A model generated the notes under the pieces. That model searched no databases and was not told where the DNA came from. It worked only from the letters and a program-made list of their open reading frames with translations. 64,000 nt of DNA from Terriglobia bacterium (GTDB taxonomy: Bacteria > Acidobacteriota > Terriglobia > JAJPHL01), in assembly GCA_021325275.1 (NCBI GenBank), contig JAJPHL010000002.1:186001-250000 (forward strand), in the 5' to 3' direction. The stretch's first letter is position 1; each line of letters begins with the position of its first letter. Shown in pieces: positions 1 to 8,877 of this stretch. The position numbers and the translations under genes are program-made.

Positions 1-81
1 ATCCAATTAAACGGGGAAGTGGTAACTTGAGCTCAAGCCGGCACTGGGAAAGGTTTCCGCCGGCGCTTAGCGGAGGGTCCG

Positions 82-384
82 GTGAAAAAGCTGTTTGTGG
101 GCAATTTGCCGTTTACCGTTACCGAAGAACGTGTTCGAGAGCTTTTCACGGAATTCGGTGAAATTCAAAGTGTGACCATTCCCACCGACCGGGAAACCGG
201 TAAGTCTCGTGGATTCGCGTTCGTGGAAATGACCAATGACGATGACGCAGAGAAAGCAATCGCGGGTGTGAACGGGAAGCGCGAAGGCGGTCGCGCGCTG
301 AACGTGAACGAAGCTCGTCCGAAGGAAGCCGGCGGCGGCGGTGGCGGACACCGCGGCGGCGGACGCGGCGGTTACCGCTACTAA
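82..384 (+). CDS. RRM-domain RNA-binding protein
   Basis: A 100-residue single RNA-recognition-motif protein of the small bacterial glycine-rich type. The RNP2 motif (LFVGNL, residues 4-9) and the RNP1 motif (KSRGFAFVEM, near residue 42) are intact, so single-stranded RNA binding is expected. The C-terminus, from about residue 82, is a Gly/Arg/His-rich RGG-like tail, which usually adds non-specific RNA affinity. The GTG start is chosen because a GGAGGG ribosome site lies 4 bases upstream. It is monocistronic, facing a convergent HTH gene. The family is often cold- or stress-induced in cyanobacteria and other bacteria; its RNA targets here are unknown. A decayed fragment resembling its central part lies about 420 bp downstream. 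Confidence 0.93.
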   Translation: MKKLFVGNLPFTVTEERVRELFTEFGEIQSVTIPTDRETGKSRGFAFVEMTNDDDAEKAIAGVNGKREGGRALNVNEARPKEAGGGGGGHRGGGRGGYRY

Positions 385-454
385 ACTTCTCTGCACGATT
401 CCTGCAACAACCTGCGCGTGGTGGGCGCTCCCGTGATTGGAGTGCCCGGATCGA

Positions 455-760
455 TCAAGCTGCCTCGGCGCGGCGCACGGAAACGCTGACGCGATATCCA
501 AGCGACGCGAGAATCCGCACCAACAGGTCGGTTGATACGTGCTCCAGGTCTTCGTTGAGGATCGCGGTGACTCTGGTGCGCGAAGTTCCAGCCAAGGCGG
601 CGATCGCAGCGTGTGTCAGTTTCCGGCTACGCGCGATGTCCTTCAGCTTTTTCACAAGGACATGCTGCAGTTGCCACTGCTCGGCCTCCACAGGTGACAA
701 CCCCAAGGCCAGCGCCAGCGATTCCGGTGTCTTCGAAACGATTGGTTTGATCTTAGACAT
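455..760 (-). CDS. XRE/HigA-like helix-turn-helix protein, orphan antitoxin type
   Basis: A 101-residue protein with a helix-turn-helix in its second half (KLTHAAIAALAGTSRTRVTA, about residues 48-67) followed by the conserved LVRILASLGY stretch typical of the XRE/p37-type addiction-module antitoxins. The ATG at 760 is preferred to an in-frame TTG one codon upstream. Such proteins usually repress their own operon and neutralise a RelE/HigB-like RNase. No toxin-sized reading frame lies directly upstream (760-880) or downstream, so it looks solitary. It could equally be a stand-alone DNA-binding regulator. Family assignment is confident, pairing and function are inference. Confidence 0.8.
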   Translation of the reverse strand: MSKIKPIVSKTPESLALALGLSPVEAEQWQLQHVLVKKLKDIARSRKLTHAAIAALAGTSRTRVTAILNEDLEHVSTDLLVRILASLGYRVSVSVRRAEAA

Positions 761-801
761 CAAACAGGTACACGCTCCAATGTATCATTTTTGGGACACT
801 G

Positions 802-879
802 GTGACAGACTTCCCAAACAATGAGGATGAGGTGGAGAAGGCGATCGCGGATGTGAGCGGGAAGCGCGATCTCCTAAGG
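802..879 (+). pseudogene. Decayed fragment of an RRM gene
   Basis: In the frame starting at 802 the translation contains an NEDEVEKAIADVSGKRD-type stretch. This aligns without gaps to the NDDDAEKAIAGVNGKRE stretch of the intact RRM protein at 82-384, keeping the EKAIA-V-GKR positions that precede the last RRM beta strand. The similarity stops at about 879, and no RNP1 or RNP2 motif is found upstream. The frame runs on into unrelated sequence overlapping the next gene. I read it as the remnant of a second RRM copy, lost by deletion. Confidence 0.55.
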
Positions 880-880
880 T

Positions 881-1366
881 ATGCTGAAGGCCATGGGATG
901 CTCAGCGGGAACTCTTTTGAGATGGATCACAGTGATTGCCTTGATCGTCCTGGGTGCGATCTTCGGCACGGCGTTGGCCGCAGATTCGCCGTTAACCGGT
1001 GCTTGGCAGTTGGATTCGGGGCAACTCGGCCAAGCGGGTCTTTACTTGTTCACTCCAACGCGATACAGCATGATGCTCGCTTCCACCGACCGGCCGGATA
1101 TTACCGATACAAGCAAGGCGACCGCCGACGAATTGCGTGCGATGTGGGGGCCGCTATTGGCCAACTCCGGAACCTATGACGTCTCTGGCGACCTGATCAC
1201 CATTCACCCATTAGTCTCCAAGATTCCGATAGTGATGAAATCCGGCGCCACCGAGGTCTATCGTTTTCACATCGAAGGAAAGACCTTGACGCTCAGGCAG
1301 GTGAAAAACGCGCGAGGTGTCGCCGTCGAGCAAGCCCCAACCTTCAAGTTCGTCCGCGTGGAGTGA
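881..1366 (+). CDS. Exported lipocalin-like domain protein
   Basis: A 161-residue protein. An N-terminal hydrophobic stretch (residues about 14-32, ending in LAADS) looks like a signal peptide. The mature part begins LTGAWQLDS, contains YLFTPTRYSMM, NSGTYDVSGDLITIHPL and YRFHIEGKTLTLRQ, and is built of short beta strands. That pattern matches the lipocalin-like families seen in many soil bacteria (W at the start, GTY in the middle, TLTL near the end). Those families are expected to bind small hydrophobic ligands, but none is known here. An alternative ATG at 893 would shorten the signal peptide slightly. There is no obvious operon partner. Confidence 0.7.
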   Translation: MLKAMGCSAGTLLRWITVIALIVLGAIFGTALAADSPLTGAWQLDSGQLGQAGLYLFTPTRYSMMLASTDRPDITDTSKATADELRAMWGPLLANSGTYDVSGDLITIHPLVSKIPIVMKSGATEVYRFHIEGKTLTLRQVKNARGVAVEQAPTFKFVRVE

Positions 1367-1561
1367 AGATGGGCGGGTGTGGGTCGAGTTTGCTCGCTAG
1401 TTTTCGCTTGACATTCGCCCCATGCCCGCACTAGACTATCAGGTGGATAGCTAGGTTCCCGGCAAATCGAACTTCACGTTTTCTTCCGCAGTTTTAGATT
1501 TCATTCTGCTCTAGCGTCTCCGGCAATGTCGCAGTTAGAGGGACGCCCGAGGTCGAGTCAA

Positions 1562-1969
1562 ATGCCCAAGACACAAACCAAGCGATGCCCGCGCTGCGGG
1601 CACGCGAAACCGCTCTCCGCCTTTTGGAAAAACCGCAGCCGCGCCGACGGCGTACAGCAATACTGCGCGTCCTGTTGGGGGATCGTCCGACAGCCGTATC
1701 GCGAGCGCCATCTTCAGTGGCGCCGCGACCGCCACTGGGAGTACAGAAGAAGAATCCGTCTGATCCTATGGGAAAGCGGCGGATGCGCCGTGTGCGGCAT
1801 TCGCGATGCCGACGTGCTCGAGTTTCATCACGTCAAGCCGAAATTCCGCTGCGTCTCGCAAATGCACGAATACTCGTGGAAAAGAATCTTGAAGGAAATC
1901 GCCAAGTGCGAAATCCTCTGCTCAAATTGCCACAGGCGACGCACCTTGCGCGACAACTGGTGGTGTTAG
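1562..1969 (+). CDS. Zinc-ribbon/HNH-type nuclease-like protein
   Basis: A 135-residue Cys/His-rich protein. An N-terminal zinc knuckle (CPRCGHAKPLSAFW ... YCASC) is followed by a basic linker. The C-terminal part has the ordering of an HNH fold: CAVCG, then DVLEFHHVKP with the candidate catalytic histidine pair, then ILCSNCHRRRT supplying the last zinc pair and histidine. Small solitary proteins of this layout are widespread and presumed to nick or cut DNA; their biology is mostly unknown. An in-frame ATG at 1526 would add 12 residues; I prefer 1562 because the protein then starts just before the first zinc knuckle. No methylase or restriction partner is adjacent. Confidence 0.75.
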   Translation: MPKTQTKRCPRCGHAKPLSAFWKNRSRADGVQQYCASCWGIVRQPYRERHLQWRRDRHWEYRRRIRLILWESGGCAVCGIRDADVLEFHHVKPKFRCVSQMHEYSWKRILKEIAKCEILCSNCHRRRTLRDNWWC

Positions 1970-2075
1970 CGGCGGATCACTCAGTGTGACGATTCAGCCC
2001 AGAAAAGCTGAATTGCTTGCGGGATTCTGGAGTGTTACGAGCGCCATGGGCGCAGGCGGCGAGAAGCGTTCGCCG

Positions 2076-2288
2076 TCATAGGCCGGCATTCGGTTCTTCC
2101 TCGATCATCTCAAGAACGAAGTGCGACGCCTGCTCGGGATGCGCAAGGCGCGGACTTGGGAAGCGTGCCGGGATCGCACCGCTCTCGGGAACAACTACGT
2201 AGACCTTCGTCCTTTCCGGCAGGTCAACCTTATCTTTCAACCGGATCTGGCCGTGCTCAACGAATCCCTCGAAAGTGGACTGGGCCAT
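2076..2288 (-). CDS. AF2212/DUF104-like small antitoxin-type protein
   Basis: A 70-residue protein. Its first half (STFEGFVEHGQIRLKDKV, then LPERTKVYVVVP) is the swapped-hairpin/AbrB-like beta fold of the AF2212/DUF104 antitoxin family, which usually precedes a VapC-type PIN toxin. The second half is low in conserved residues and ends in an acidic MIEEEPNAGL tail. The ATG at 2288 is chosen over an upstream in-frame start because it begins the conserved strand. No PIN-domain gene is present on either side, so the gene appears orphaned. It lies just upstream (in its own direction, beyond the GHMP kinase stop) and is probably transcribed on its own or as the tail of that operon. Confidence 0.65.
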   Translation of the reverse strand: MAQSTFEGFVEHGQIRLKDKVDLPERTKVYVVVPESGAIPARFPSPRLAHPEQASHFVLEMIEEEPNAGL

Positions 2289-2318
2289 CGTGAACTCCCA
2301 AGGCCATCTTAGCATCAC

Positions 2319-3311
2319 TCACGCCGGACGGATCACGCGGCAGCCCATTTTCGCAAACTCATCCTTCAGTTTTTGAAACGTCTCCGCGCCTTGATACGCG
2401 CCGACAATCGATCCGCCCGATCCCGCATAATGCGCCGACGCGCCGAGGCTGCGCGCCAGCTCGATCATGGCGACGTGGCGCGGGTCCAAATCCAAAATGC
2501 CGCGGCGCACTTCGAAATTCATGTCGATCAATTCGCTCAAGCGCGCATGATCGCCGGCCAAGATCGCCGCGCGTCCTTGTTCGGCATACGAAGCGAGGTC
2601 GAGCATCGCCTGGCGCACTTTCGGCTCGCCCGCTTCCCAACGCTGGCGAATATTCGAGTGCACGATTCCCGACGGCTCGCTGAGCGTCACGTCGTACGCC
2701 ATGAAAAGCGGCGGCAACAACGATGGGTCGAGCGGAACATACTCGCCGTAACCGCGACTCTCGATCATGTGGCGATCGAAATTCATGAACACCAGCGTTT
2801 CGTACACTTGACACACGCGATCCTGCAATCCGCCGGCGATACCCAACTCCTCGCGCTCCACACTGAGCACCAAGTTCGGCTGAATATCGAGCGGAATCAT
2901 CACGCCGTAGAATTGCATCAACGCGCGTAGCGTCGCGGCGATGATGGCGCTCGATCCCGCCATGCCCACTTGGCGGGGAATATTGGATTCGTAGCGCAAA
3001 CTGAAGTTGCGGGCGTGCAAGGCGATCGCGTGCTTCCGGCAATACTCCCAAAACTTGCGGACCGTCGCTTTTACCAGCGGCAATCCGCCGAAGTATCCGT
3101 GCGACCGCACGTCGTTGCACAAGTCGTCGAGACTATTGAACGAGCAGCGATCCTGCGGCGCCAGCATGATCTCCAGTTCCGGCCACTCGTACAGCACCAC
3201 CGACGCGCGGAAATTGCGCACCGGCAGCGCGATGGTCTTTCCGAAGTATCCGTCGGAAGGATTGCCCAATAATCCGGCGCGAGCGTAAGCGTGTGTGCGG
3301 ATCAGTTCCAC
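2319..3311 (-). CDS. GHMP-family sugar kinase, glucuronokinase-like
   Basis: A 330-residue GHMP kinase. The N-terminal motif 1 reads ARAGLLGNPSDGYFGKTIA (residues 11-29). The ATP-binding loop reads IPRQVGMAGSSA (111-122). A C-terminal motif 3, YAGSGGSIVGAY, lies near residues 294-305. The LLGNPSDGYFG form of motif 1 is the one found in plant glucuronokinase, which makes glucuronic acid 1-phosphate. It follows a UDP-sugar pyrophosphorylase gene (galU) by only 10 bp, so the pair could salvage free glucuronate or a related sugar into a UDP-sugar. It starts at GTG with a GAGG site in the galU tail. Substrate specificity is inferred from motif resemblance and context; another sugar kinase of the family is possible. 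Confidence 0.8.
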   Translation of the reverse strand: MELIRTHAYARAGLLGNPSDGYFGKTIALPVRNFRASVVLYEWPELEIMLAPQDRCSFNSLDDLCNDVRSHGYFGGLPLVKATVRKFWEYCRKHAIALHARNFSLRYESNIPRQVGMAGSSAIIAATLRALMQFYGVMIPLDIQPNLVLSVEREELGIAGGLQDRVCQVYETLVFMNFDRHMIESRGYGEYVPLDPSLLPPLFMAYDVTLSEPSGIVHSNIRQRWEAGEPKVRQAMLDLASYAEQGRAAILAGDHARLSELIDMNFEVRRGILDLDPRHVAMIELARSLGASAHYAGSGGSIVGAYQGAETFQKLKDEFAKMGCRVIRPA

Positions 3312-3321
3312 AGGTTGATCC

Positions 3322-4197
3322 TCAGAGCAGCCGCTTCACACGCTCGCGCAAGCGCGGTCCGAATTCGCGGTCGGCGAGCGCGAATTCGATGAAGGTTTCG
3401 AAATACGATTCGAAATTGCCGATGTCGTAGCGGCGTTCGCCTGGCGGCAAACGGAGCGCCAACAAGCGGCAGCCGTATTCGCGCAGCAGACGGATCGCGT
3501 CGGTCAATTGGATTTCGCCGTTCGCGCCCGGCTCGGTGCGGCGGATTGCTTCAAAGATGCGCGGCGGCAAGATGTAGCGTCCCGCGATCACCAGATTACT
3601 GGGCGCTTCGTTCACCGCGGGCTTCTCTACGAGATCGGCGATTTCAAAGAGCGCGCCGGCCGCCGATCCCTTCGGTTGGATCACGCCGTAATGACTCACC
3701 AGCTTGGGATCCACTTCTTCCACCGCGATGATGCACACGTTGCGATCGTTGTCCGCCGCTTCGATCATGCGGCGCACGCAGCTCGACGTGCTCATGCCGA
3801 TGATGGAGTCGCCCAACGCCACGGCGATCGGCGCGTCGCCGGCGAAGCGTTCGGCGCAAAGAATGGCGTCGCCCAATCCGCGCTGCAGGCGCTGGCGCGT
3901 GTAGAAGAAATGCGTGGTGAAGCGCTCGAACTCCAGTTCCTCCAGCAAGTCTTCCTTGCCGGTTTCGCGCAGCAAGCGCATCAGTTGATGATCGAAGTCG
4001 AAATGATTTTCGATGGAGTGCTTGCCGCGCCCCGTGACGAACAGGATTTCTTCAATCCCCGCGGCGACCAGTTCCTCGACGACATATTGCACGATGGGCT
4101 TTTTTCCCACCGGCAACATTTCCTTGGGTTGCGACTTGGTGGCGGGCAACATGCGCGTGCCCATGCCGGCCACCGGCACCACAGCGGACGTGATCAA
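3322..4197 (-). CDS. galU: UTP-glucose-1-phosphate uridylyltransferase
   Basis: A 291-residue nucleotidyltransferase that makes UDP-glucose from UTP and glucose 1-phosphate, feeding surface polysaccharide and UDP-glucuronate synthesis. The nucleotide-binding signature ([20 protein letters not shown]) is at the N-terminus. [11 protein letters not shown], the [15 protein letters not shown] block and the IQLTDAIR motif near the C-terminus are typical of GalU. Its TTG start is supported by a GGAGGAAAA ribosome site 3-4 bases upstream. It is first in a two-gene operon with the GHMP kinase. Length is normal for the family. A plant-type broad UDP-sugar pyrophosphorylase would be much longer, so the partner kinase product would have to be accepted by a GalU-type enzyme. 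Confidence 0.93.
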   Translation of the reverse strand: MITSAVVPVAGMGTRMLPATKSQPKEMLPVGKKPIVQYVVEELVAAGIEEILFVTGRGKHSIENHFDFDHQLMRLLRETGKEDLLEELEFERFTTHFFYTRQRLQRGLGDAILCAERFAGDAPIAVALGDSIIGMSTSSCVRRMIEAADNDRNVCIIAVEEVDPKLVSHYGVIQPKGSAAGALFEIADLVEKPAVNEAPSNLVIAGRYILPPRIFEAIRRTEPGANGEIQLTDAIRLLREYGCRLLALRLPPGERRYDIGNFESYFETFIEFALADREFGPRLRERVKRLL

Positions 4198-4332
4198 CGA
4201 TTTTCCTCCGGGAAAATCCTATCACGCCGAAAGGCCTCGCTTTGGGAGTGCGGCGGCGCACGTGCGCAAAAAGCGCCTTCCCTTTCCAACCGTGGCCGTG
4301 TTCCAATGAAATTCGTCCATCGAGGAGGACGC

Positions 4333-5817
4333 TTGGCCTACATACTGGCGCTTGATCAAGGAACCACCAGTTCGCGCGCGCTGTTGTTCGAAAAAGACGG
4401 CGGCATCGCGGCCGTGGCGCAAAAAGAATTCACGCAGCATTTTCCGCGCGCCGGATGGGTGGAGCACGATCCCGAGGAGATTTGGAGCTCGCAGATCGGC
4501 ACCGTCGCCGAAGCGCTGGCGAAAGCTTCCGCCAAAGCGTCGGACGTCGCGGCGATCGGCATCACCAATCAACGCGAAACAACGATTGTGTGGGACCGCG
4601 CGACCGGGCGCCCCGTCTACAACGCGATTGTCTGGCAGGATCGCCGCACCGCGCAATTCTGCGATCAACTAAAAGCCGATGGACTCGCGGGATTCATTCA
4701 GGAACGCACCGGCCTGATGATCGACGCGTATTTTTCCGGCAGCAAAATCGCCTGGATTCTCGACAATGTCGCCGGCGCGCGCGAACAAGCCGAAGCCGGC
4801 AAACTCGCGTTCGGCACCGTCGACACGTGGCTCGTGTGGAAGCTCACAAGTGGTCGTGTGCATGTCACCGACGCCTCGAACGCGTCGCGCACCATGCTCT
4901 ACAACATTCACAAGGGCGATTGGGACGACGAGATTCTGGCGCGCTTCCGCATTCCGCGCGCCATGCTGCCAAGCGTGAAATCCTCAAGCGAAGTGTACGG
5001 CACGGTGCAAGGATTCTCGCTCGATGGCGTGGCGGTCGCGGGAATGGCCGGCGATCAACAAGCGGCGCTTTTCGGACAAATGTGTCTGACGCCCGGCATG
5101 ACCAAAAACACTTACGGCACCGGATGTTTTATGCTGCAACAGACCGGCGCCACGGCGGTGGCGTCGCGTAATCGTTTGCTGACAACGGTCGCGTGGAAAA
5201 TCGGCGGTAAGACGGAATACGCGCTCGAAGGCAGCGTCTTCATCGGCGGCGCGGTGGTGCAATGGCTGCGCGACGGCCTCGGCATCATTCGCACGTCAAG
5301 CGACGTGGAGAAACTGGCGGCGGCGGTAGCCGACAACGGCGGCGTGTATCTTGTGCCCGCCTTCGCGGGACTCGGCGCGCCGCACTGGGATCCGTACGCG
5401 CGCGGCACGATCGTGGGAATCACGCGCGGCACGTCCGCGGGGCACATCGCGCGAGCGGCGCTCGAAGGAGTCGCGTATCAAGTGGCGGATTTGCTCGACG
5501 CCATGCGGCTCGATGCGGGAATCGATCTCGCGGAGTTGCGCGTCGATGGCGGCGCAGCCAACAACAATCTGTTGATGCAATTTCAAGCCGACTTGCTCGG
5601 TGTTCCAGTGGTAAGGCCCGCCGTGACGGAAACAACGGCGCTCGGCGCGGCATATCTGGCGGGCATTGCGGTGAAATTCTGGAGCGGCGCGAGCGAAGTG
5701 GCGTCGCAATGGCGCGTCGACCGCCGTTTCGAGCCGCAAATGCCGCGCGCGAGCGCGGGAGAATTGCGGCAACGTTGGCGCGACGCTTTGGAGCGATCGA
5801 AAGCGTGGGAGAAATAG
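4333..5817 (+). CDS. glpK: Glycerol kinase
   Basis: A 494-residue FGGY-family kinase that phosphorylates glycerol to sn-glycerol 3-phosphate in the cytoplasm. It starts with the ATP-binding [16 protein letters not shown] block. [19 protein letters not shown] and the C-terminal [12 protein letters not shown] and [13 protein letters not shown] motifs are all present. The frame is open far upstream, but that stretch is antisense to galU. A TTG at 4333, 4 bases after GAGGAGG (4322-4328), gives the usual family start; ATG 4306 is the alternative. No glpF or glpD is adjacent, so it is not in a classical glp operon. Confidence 0.95.
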   Translation: MAYILALDQGTTSSRALLFEKDGGIAAVAQKEFTQHFPRAGWVEHDPEEIWSSQIGTVAEALAKASAKASDVAAIGITNQRETTIVWDRATGRPVYNAIVWQDRRTAQFCDQLKADGLAGFIQERTGLMIDAYFSGSKIAWILDNVAGAREQAEAGKLAFGTVDTWLVWKLTSGRVHVTDASNASRTMLYNIHKGDWDDEILARFRIPRAMLPSVKSSSEVYGTVQGFSLDGVAVAGMAGDQQAALFGQMCLTPGMTKNTYGTGCFMLQQTGATAVASRNRLLTTVAWKIGGKTEYALEGSVFIGGAVVQWLRDGLGIIRTSSDVEKLAAAVADNGGVYLVPAFAGLGAPHWDPYARGTIVGITRGTSAGHIARAALEGVAYQVADLLDAMRLDAGIDLAELRVDGGAANNNLLMQFQADLLGVPVVRPAVTETTALGAAYLAGIAVKFWSGASEVASQWRVDRRFEPQMPRASAGELRQRWRDALERSKAWEK

Positions 5818-5862
5818 AACTGAACGGTCGCGTGTCTTCCGTGTTCCCAGTGTTTTTTGTTC

Positions 5863-6735
5863 TTAGTCCGTGGACCGGCGAAGTTTGCACGCCTTCACGG
5901 TATTCGCCATCAACATCACGATGGTCAAGGGACCCACGCCGCCGGGCACGGGCGTGATCGCACCCGCCACCGCGCTGGCCGAGGGAAAATGCACGTCGCC
6001 GGCCCAGCGCATGCCTTTCGGCGCGGATGCATCGGGAATGCGCGACGTTCCTACGTCGATGACCACGGCGCCCGGCTTGATGTAGTCGCCGGTGATCATT
6101 TCCGGCTTGCCGATCGCCGCGATCAAAATATCCGCTTCGCGCGCGACACTCGGGAGATCGCGCGTGCGCGAGTGGCAAATTGTGACCGTGGCATTTTCGT
6201 GCAGCAACAAGAGCGACACCGGTTTGCCGACAATGTCACTGCGCCCGACGACCACGGCGCGCGCGCCGGCGATCGGCGTGCCGCTACGCTTGAGGATTTC
6301 GATGATGCCAACGGGCGTGCAGGAGACAAGTCCCGGGCGCTGCGTTGCAAGATTGCCGATGTTCACGGGATGAAATCCGTCGACGTCTTTCGCGGGATCG
6401 ACGGCCAAGAGTACGCGCTTCGAATCCACTTGCGGAAACAATGGGAGCTGCACCAAAATTCCGTCGACGCGATTGTCGGCATTCAAGCGCGCCACAATTT
6501 CCAGCAAATCGTCGGTCGTGGCATCTTGCGGCGGCGTGATCGTTTCACTGCGGATTCCCAGCGTCTCGCACATCCGCATTTTGTTGCGGACGTAGAGGGC
6601 GCTGGCCGGATCGGGTCCCGCGAGAATCACGGTCAAGCCGGGCTGGATGCCGCGCGCGCGCAGCGCGTCTACTTCGGCCGCGACTTCGCGCTGAATGCCG
6701 GCGGCGATCGGCTTACCTTCCAGAATTTTGGCCAT
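5863..6735 (-). CDS. folD: Bifunctional methylenetetrahydrofolate dehydrogenase/methenyl-THF cyclohydrolase
   Basis: A 290-residue FolD enzyme linking 5,10-methylene-THF to 10-formyl-THF, which supplies one-carbon units for purines and formyl-Met-tRNA. Visible signatures are YVRNKMRMCE (with the catalytic lysine), VDGILVQLPLF, the NADP-binding GRSDIVGKP loop and the C-terminal PVPGGVGPLTI motif. Length is normal. It is a single gene converging on glpK, with 45 bp between the two stops, and diverging from the GH57 gene with about 70 bp between starts. No unusual features. Confidence 0.97.
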   Translation of the reverse strand: MAKILEGKPIAAGIQREVAAEVDALRARGIQPGLTVILAGPDPASALYVRNKMRMCETLGIRSETITPPQDATTDDLLEIVARLNADNRVDGILVQLPLFPQVDSKRVLLAVDPAKDVDGFHPVNIGNLATQRPGLVSCTPVGIIEILKRSGTPIAGARAVVVGRSDIVGKPVSLLLLHENATVTICHSRTRDLPSVAREADILIAAIGKPEMITGDYIKPGAVVIDVGTSRIPDASAPKGMRWAGDVHFPSASAVAGAITPVPGGVGPLTIVMLMANTVKACKLRRSTD

Positions 6736-6808
6736 TCAAGATTTTGGCAATCGGGAAAAGTTCTTAACCAGAAAATCATAGCACGGCGCACTTCAGGCCG
6801 ATGGTAGT

Positions 6809-8875
6809 GTGGAAATGGTGCCTCCTCGCCTCCACTTTGCGCTGCTTCTGCACGCCCATCAGCCGCTCGGCAATTTCGATCACGTGATGGAGGAGTGCCA
6901 TCGCCTTTCCTATCTACCGTTCCTCGAGTTGCTCGCCGAGCATCCCCGCGTCCATCTCTCGATCCACTATTCGGGATCGCTGCTGGAATGGATTCACGCC
7001 CATCATCCGGAATATTTCGAATTGCTGCGAACGCTGGTGCGCCGCGGGCAAGTGGAATTGCTGGGCGGCGGATACTATGAGCCGATTCTGGTTTCGATTC
7101 CCGATCGCGACAAGCACGCGCAACTGCTCAAGCTTTCCGATTATCTCGAAACGCATTTGGGACGCCGTCCGCGCGGCATTTGGCTCACCGAGCGGATCTG
7201 GGAGCCGGCGCTGCCGCAAGCGCTGGAGCGCGCGGGCATCACGTTCACGCTCACCGACGATACGCATTTCCTGAACGCCGGCCTCGAGCCGGATCAACTC
7301 TACGGCGACTACCTGACGGAATCGAACGGCGCGGCGGTGCGCATTGTTCCGGGACTGAAGGAACTGCGTTACTTGATTCCGTTCCACGCCGTCGATGAAA
7401 CGATCGACTTCTTGCGTCAGGCCGCGGAGAAACATCCCGGTGGTCTTGCGGCGATGGGCGACGATCTCGAAAAATTCGGCGTCTGGCCGGAAACGCACAA
7501 GCACGTCTACGGAACCGGGTGGCTGAGGGATTTCTTCACCGCCATCGAGAAGGAATCGGAGTGGTTGCAGCCGGTTTGCGTCTCGGAATATCTGGAAAGT
7601 CACGCGCCGCTGGGACGCGTCTATCTGCCCACGGCGTCGTATCAGGAAATGATGGAGTGGGCGCTGCCGGAAGCGGCGGAAGAAGCGTTTGAACGTGCGC
7701 GGCACCGTTTGGAAAAGCTGGAAAAGGAGGAAGGGAACGCCGACCTCTCGCGATTTCTGCGCGGCGGATTGTGGACCAACTTCTTCCACAAGTATTCCGA
7801 AGCGAACCACCTTCACAAGCGAATGCTGTGGGCCAGCCGCCGTTTTCCCGACGGCCGCCGCGCGGATGATCCGGCGCTGCACCGCGACGACGCCGCGTAC
7901 AACGCATTGCTCGCCGGTCAATGCAACGATGCCTATTGGCATGGCGTCTTCGGTGGATTGTACGCGCCGCATTTGCGTCACGCGCTGTATTCGAATTTGG
8001 TGAAGGCCTCGCGGCCCGCGCCGAATGCCGCGCCGTCGCCCGAGCCGCTTGTCCATCACGCCGATTTCGATTTGGACGGGCTGCCGGAAACGGTGCTCGA
8101 TTCCGATCAACTTTTTGCCGTGATCGATGGCGGCGACGGCGCGACCGTCCCCGAGATCGATTACAAGCCGGGCGCGGTGAACGTGGTGAACTCGCTGATG
8201 CGGAGGCCCGAAAGTTATCACAAGAAATTGCGCGCGGGCGCGGGATCGCCGGTGATTCCCGAGAGTGGATCGATCCACGAACGCGTGCGCGCGAAGGAAG
8301 AAGGACTCGAGCGCCTGCTGATTTACGACCATTACGAGCGCTCATGTTTCCGCACGTATTTATTCGGCGCGGCGAAAACGCTGGCCGACTTCGCCAATCT
8401 CAGCCTGGACGAAGATCGCGCGGCCGCGGCGGGCCCATGGCATGCCGATGGCTTGGTGTACTCGCACGAATCGCTGCGCAAAGCGTTTGTGATGAACGGT
8501 CCGTCTCTGAGTTGCGCGCTCTCCGCGCGCGACGTGCCGGCGCGCATGGGCGTGGAGTTGGTTTTCAATTTCATGGCCCCCGACGCGCACGATCGCTATT
8601 TCGAATCGCAAGGACTTCGCCAGCCGCTGCGTTGGCAAGGTGAAATCACGCACGAGGCCGAGTTGTGGCTGCGCGATTGGTACTTGGGCGTGTCGATCCA
8701 CGTGACCACCGAGCCTGCGGCCACGTGGTGGATCACGCCGATCTACACGGTGTCACAGTCGGAAGACGGTTTCGAGAAGATCTACCAGGGATCGATGATT
8801 CTTGCGTGGTGGAGCCTGGAGGGCAAGCCGTTCGAAGGCCGTGTCACAGTCGAATTAGCACGCACTCAAGAGTGA
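6809..8875 (+). CDS. Glycoside hydrolase family 57 enzyme (alpha-amylase/4-alpha-glucanotransferase type)
   Basis: A 688-residue GH57 enzyme acting on alpha-1,4-glucans. The five family blocks are visible: HAHQP (residues 15-19), GGGYYEP near 88, WLTERIWEP with the catalytic nucleophile Glu near 128, MGDDLEKFG with the acid/base Asp near 218, and the YSEANHLHKRM block near 331. The C-terminal half carries the beta-rich regions (FNFMAPDAHDRYF onward) found in longer 4-alpha-glucanotransferases and alpha-amylases of this family. No signal peptide is seen, so it probably acts on intracellular glycogen. GTG 6809 or ATG 6815 may be the start. Hydrolase versus transferase activity cannot be decided from sequence. 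Confidence 0.92.
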   Translation: MEMVPPRLHFALLLHAHQPLGNFDHVMEECHRLSYLPFLELLAEHPRVHLSIHYSGSLLEWIHAHHPEYFELLRTLVRRGQVELLGGGYYEPILVSIPDRDKHAQLLKLSDYLETHLGRRPRGIWLTERIWEPALPQALERAGITFTLTDDTHFLNAGLEPDQLYGDYLTESNGAAVRIVPGLKELRYLIPFHAVDETIDFLRQAAEKHPGGLAAMGDDLEKFGVWPETHKHVYGTGWLRDFFTAIEKESEWLQPVCVSEYLESHAPLGRVYLPTASYQEMMEWALPEAAEEAFERARHRLEKLEKEEGNADLSRFLRGGLWTNFFHKYSEANHLHKRMLWASRRFPDGRRADDPALHRDDAAYNALLAGQCNDAYWHGVFGGLYAPHLRHALYSNLVKASRPAPNAAPSPEPLVHHADFDLDGLPETVLDSDQLFAVIDGGDGATVPEIDYKPGAVNVVNSLMRRPESYHKKLRAGAGSPVIPESGSIHERVRAKEEGLERLLIYDHYERSCFRTYLFGAAKTLADFANLSLDEDRAAAAGPWHADGLVYSHESLRKAFVMNGPSLSCALSARDVPARMGVELVFNFMAPDAHDRYFESQGLRQPLRWQGEITHEAELWLRDWYLGVSIHVTTEPAATWWITPIYTVSQSEDGFEKIYQGSMILAWWSLEGKPFEGRVTVELARTQE

Positions 8876-8877
8876 TT

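Noticed and set aside
3508-4332. Upstream in-frame extension of glpK (an open frame of about 275 codons)
   Set aside because: It is antisense to galU, lacks a ribosome site at its start, and glycerol kinases begin at the TTG/ATG close to [11 protein letters not shown].
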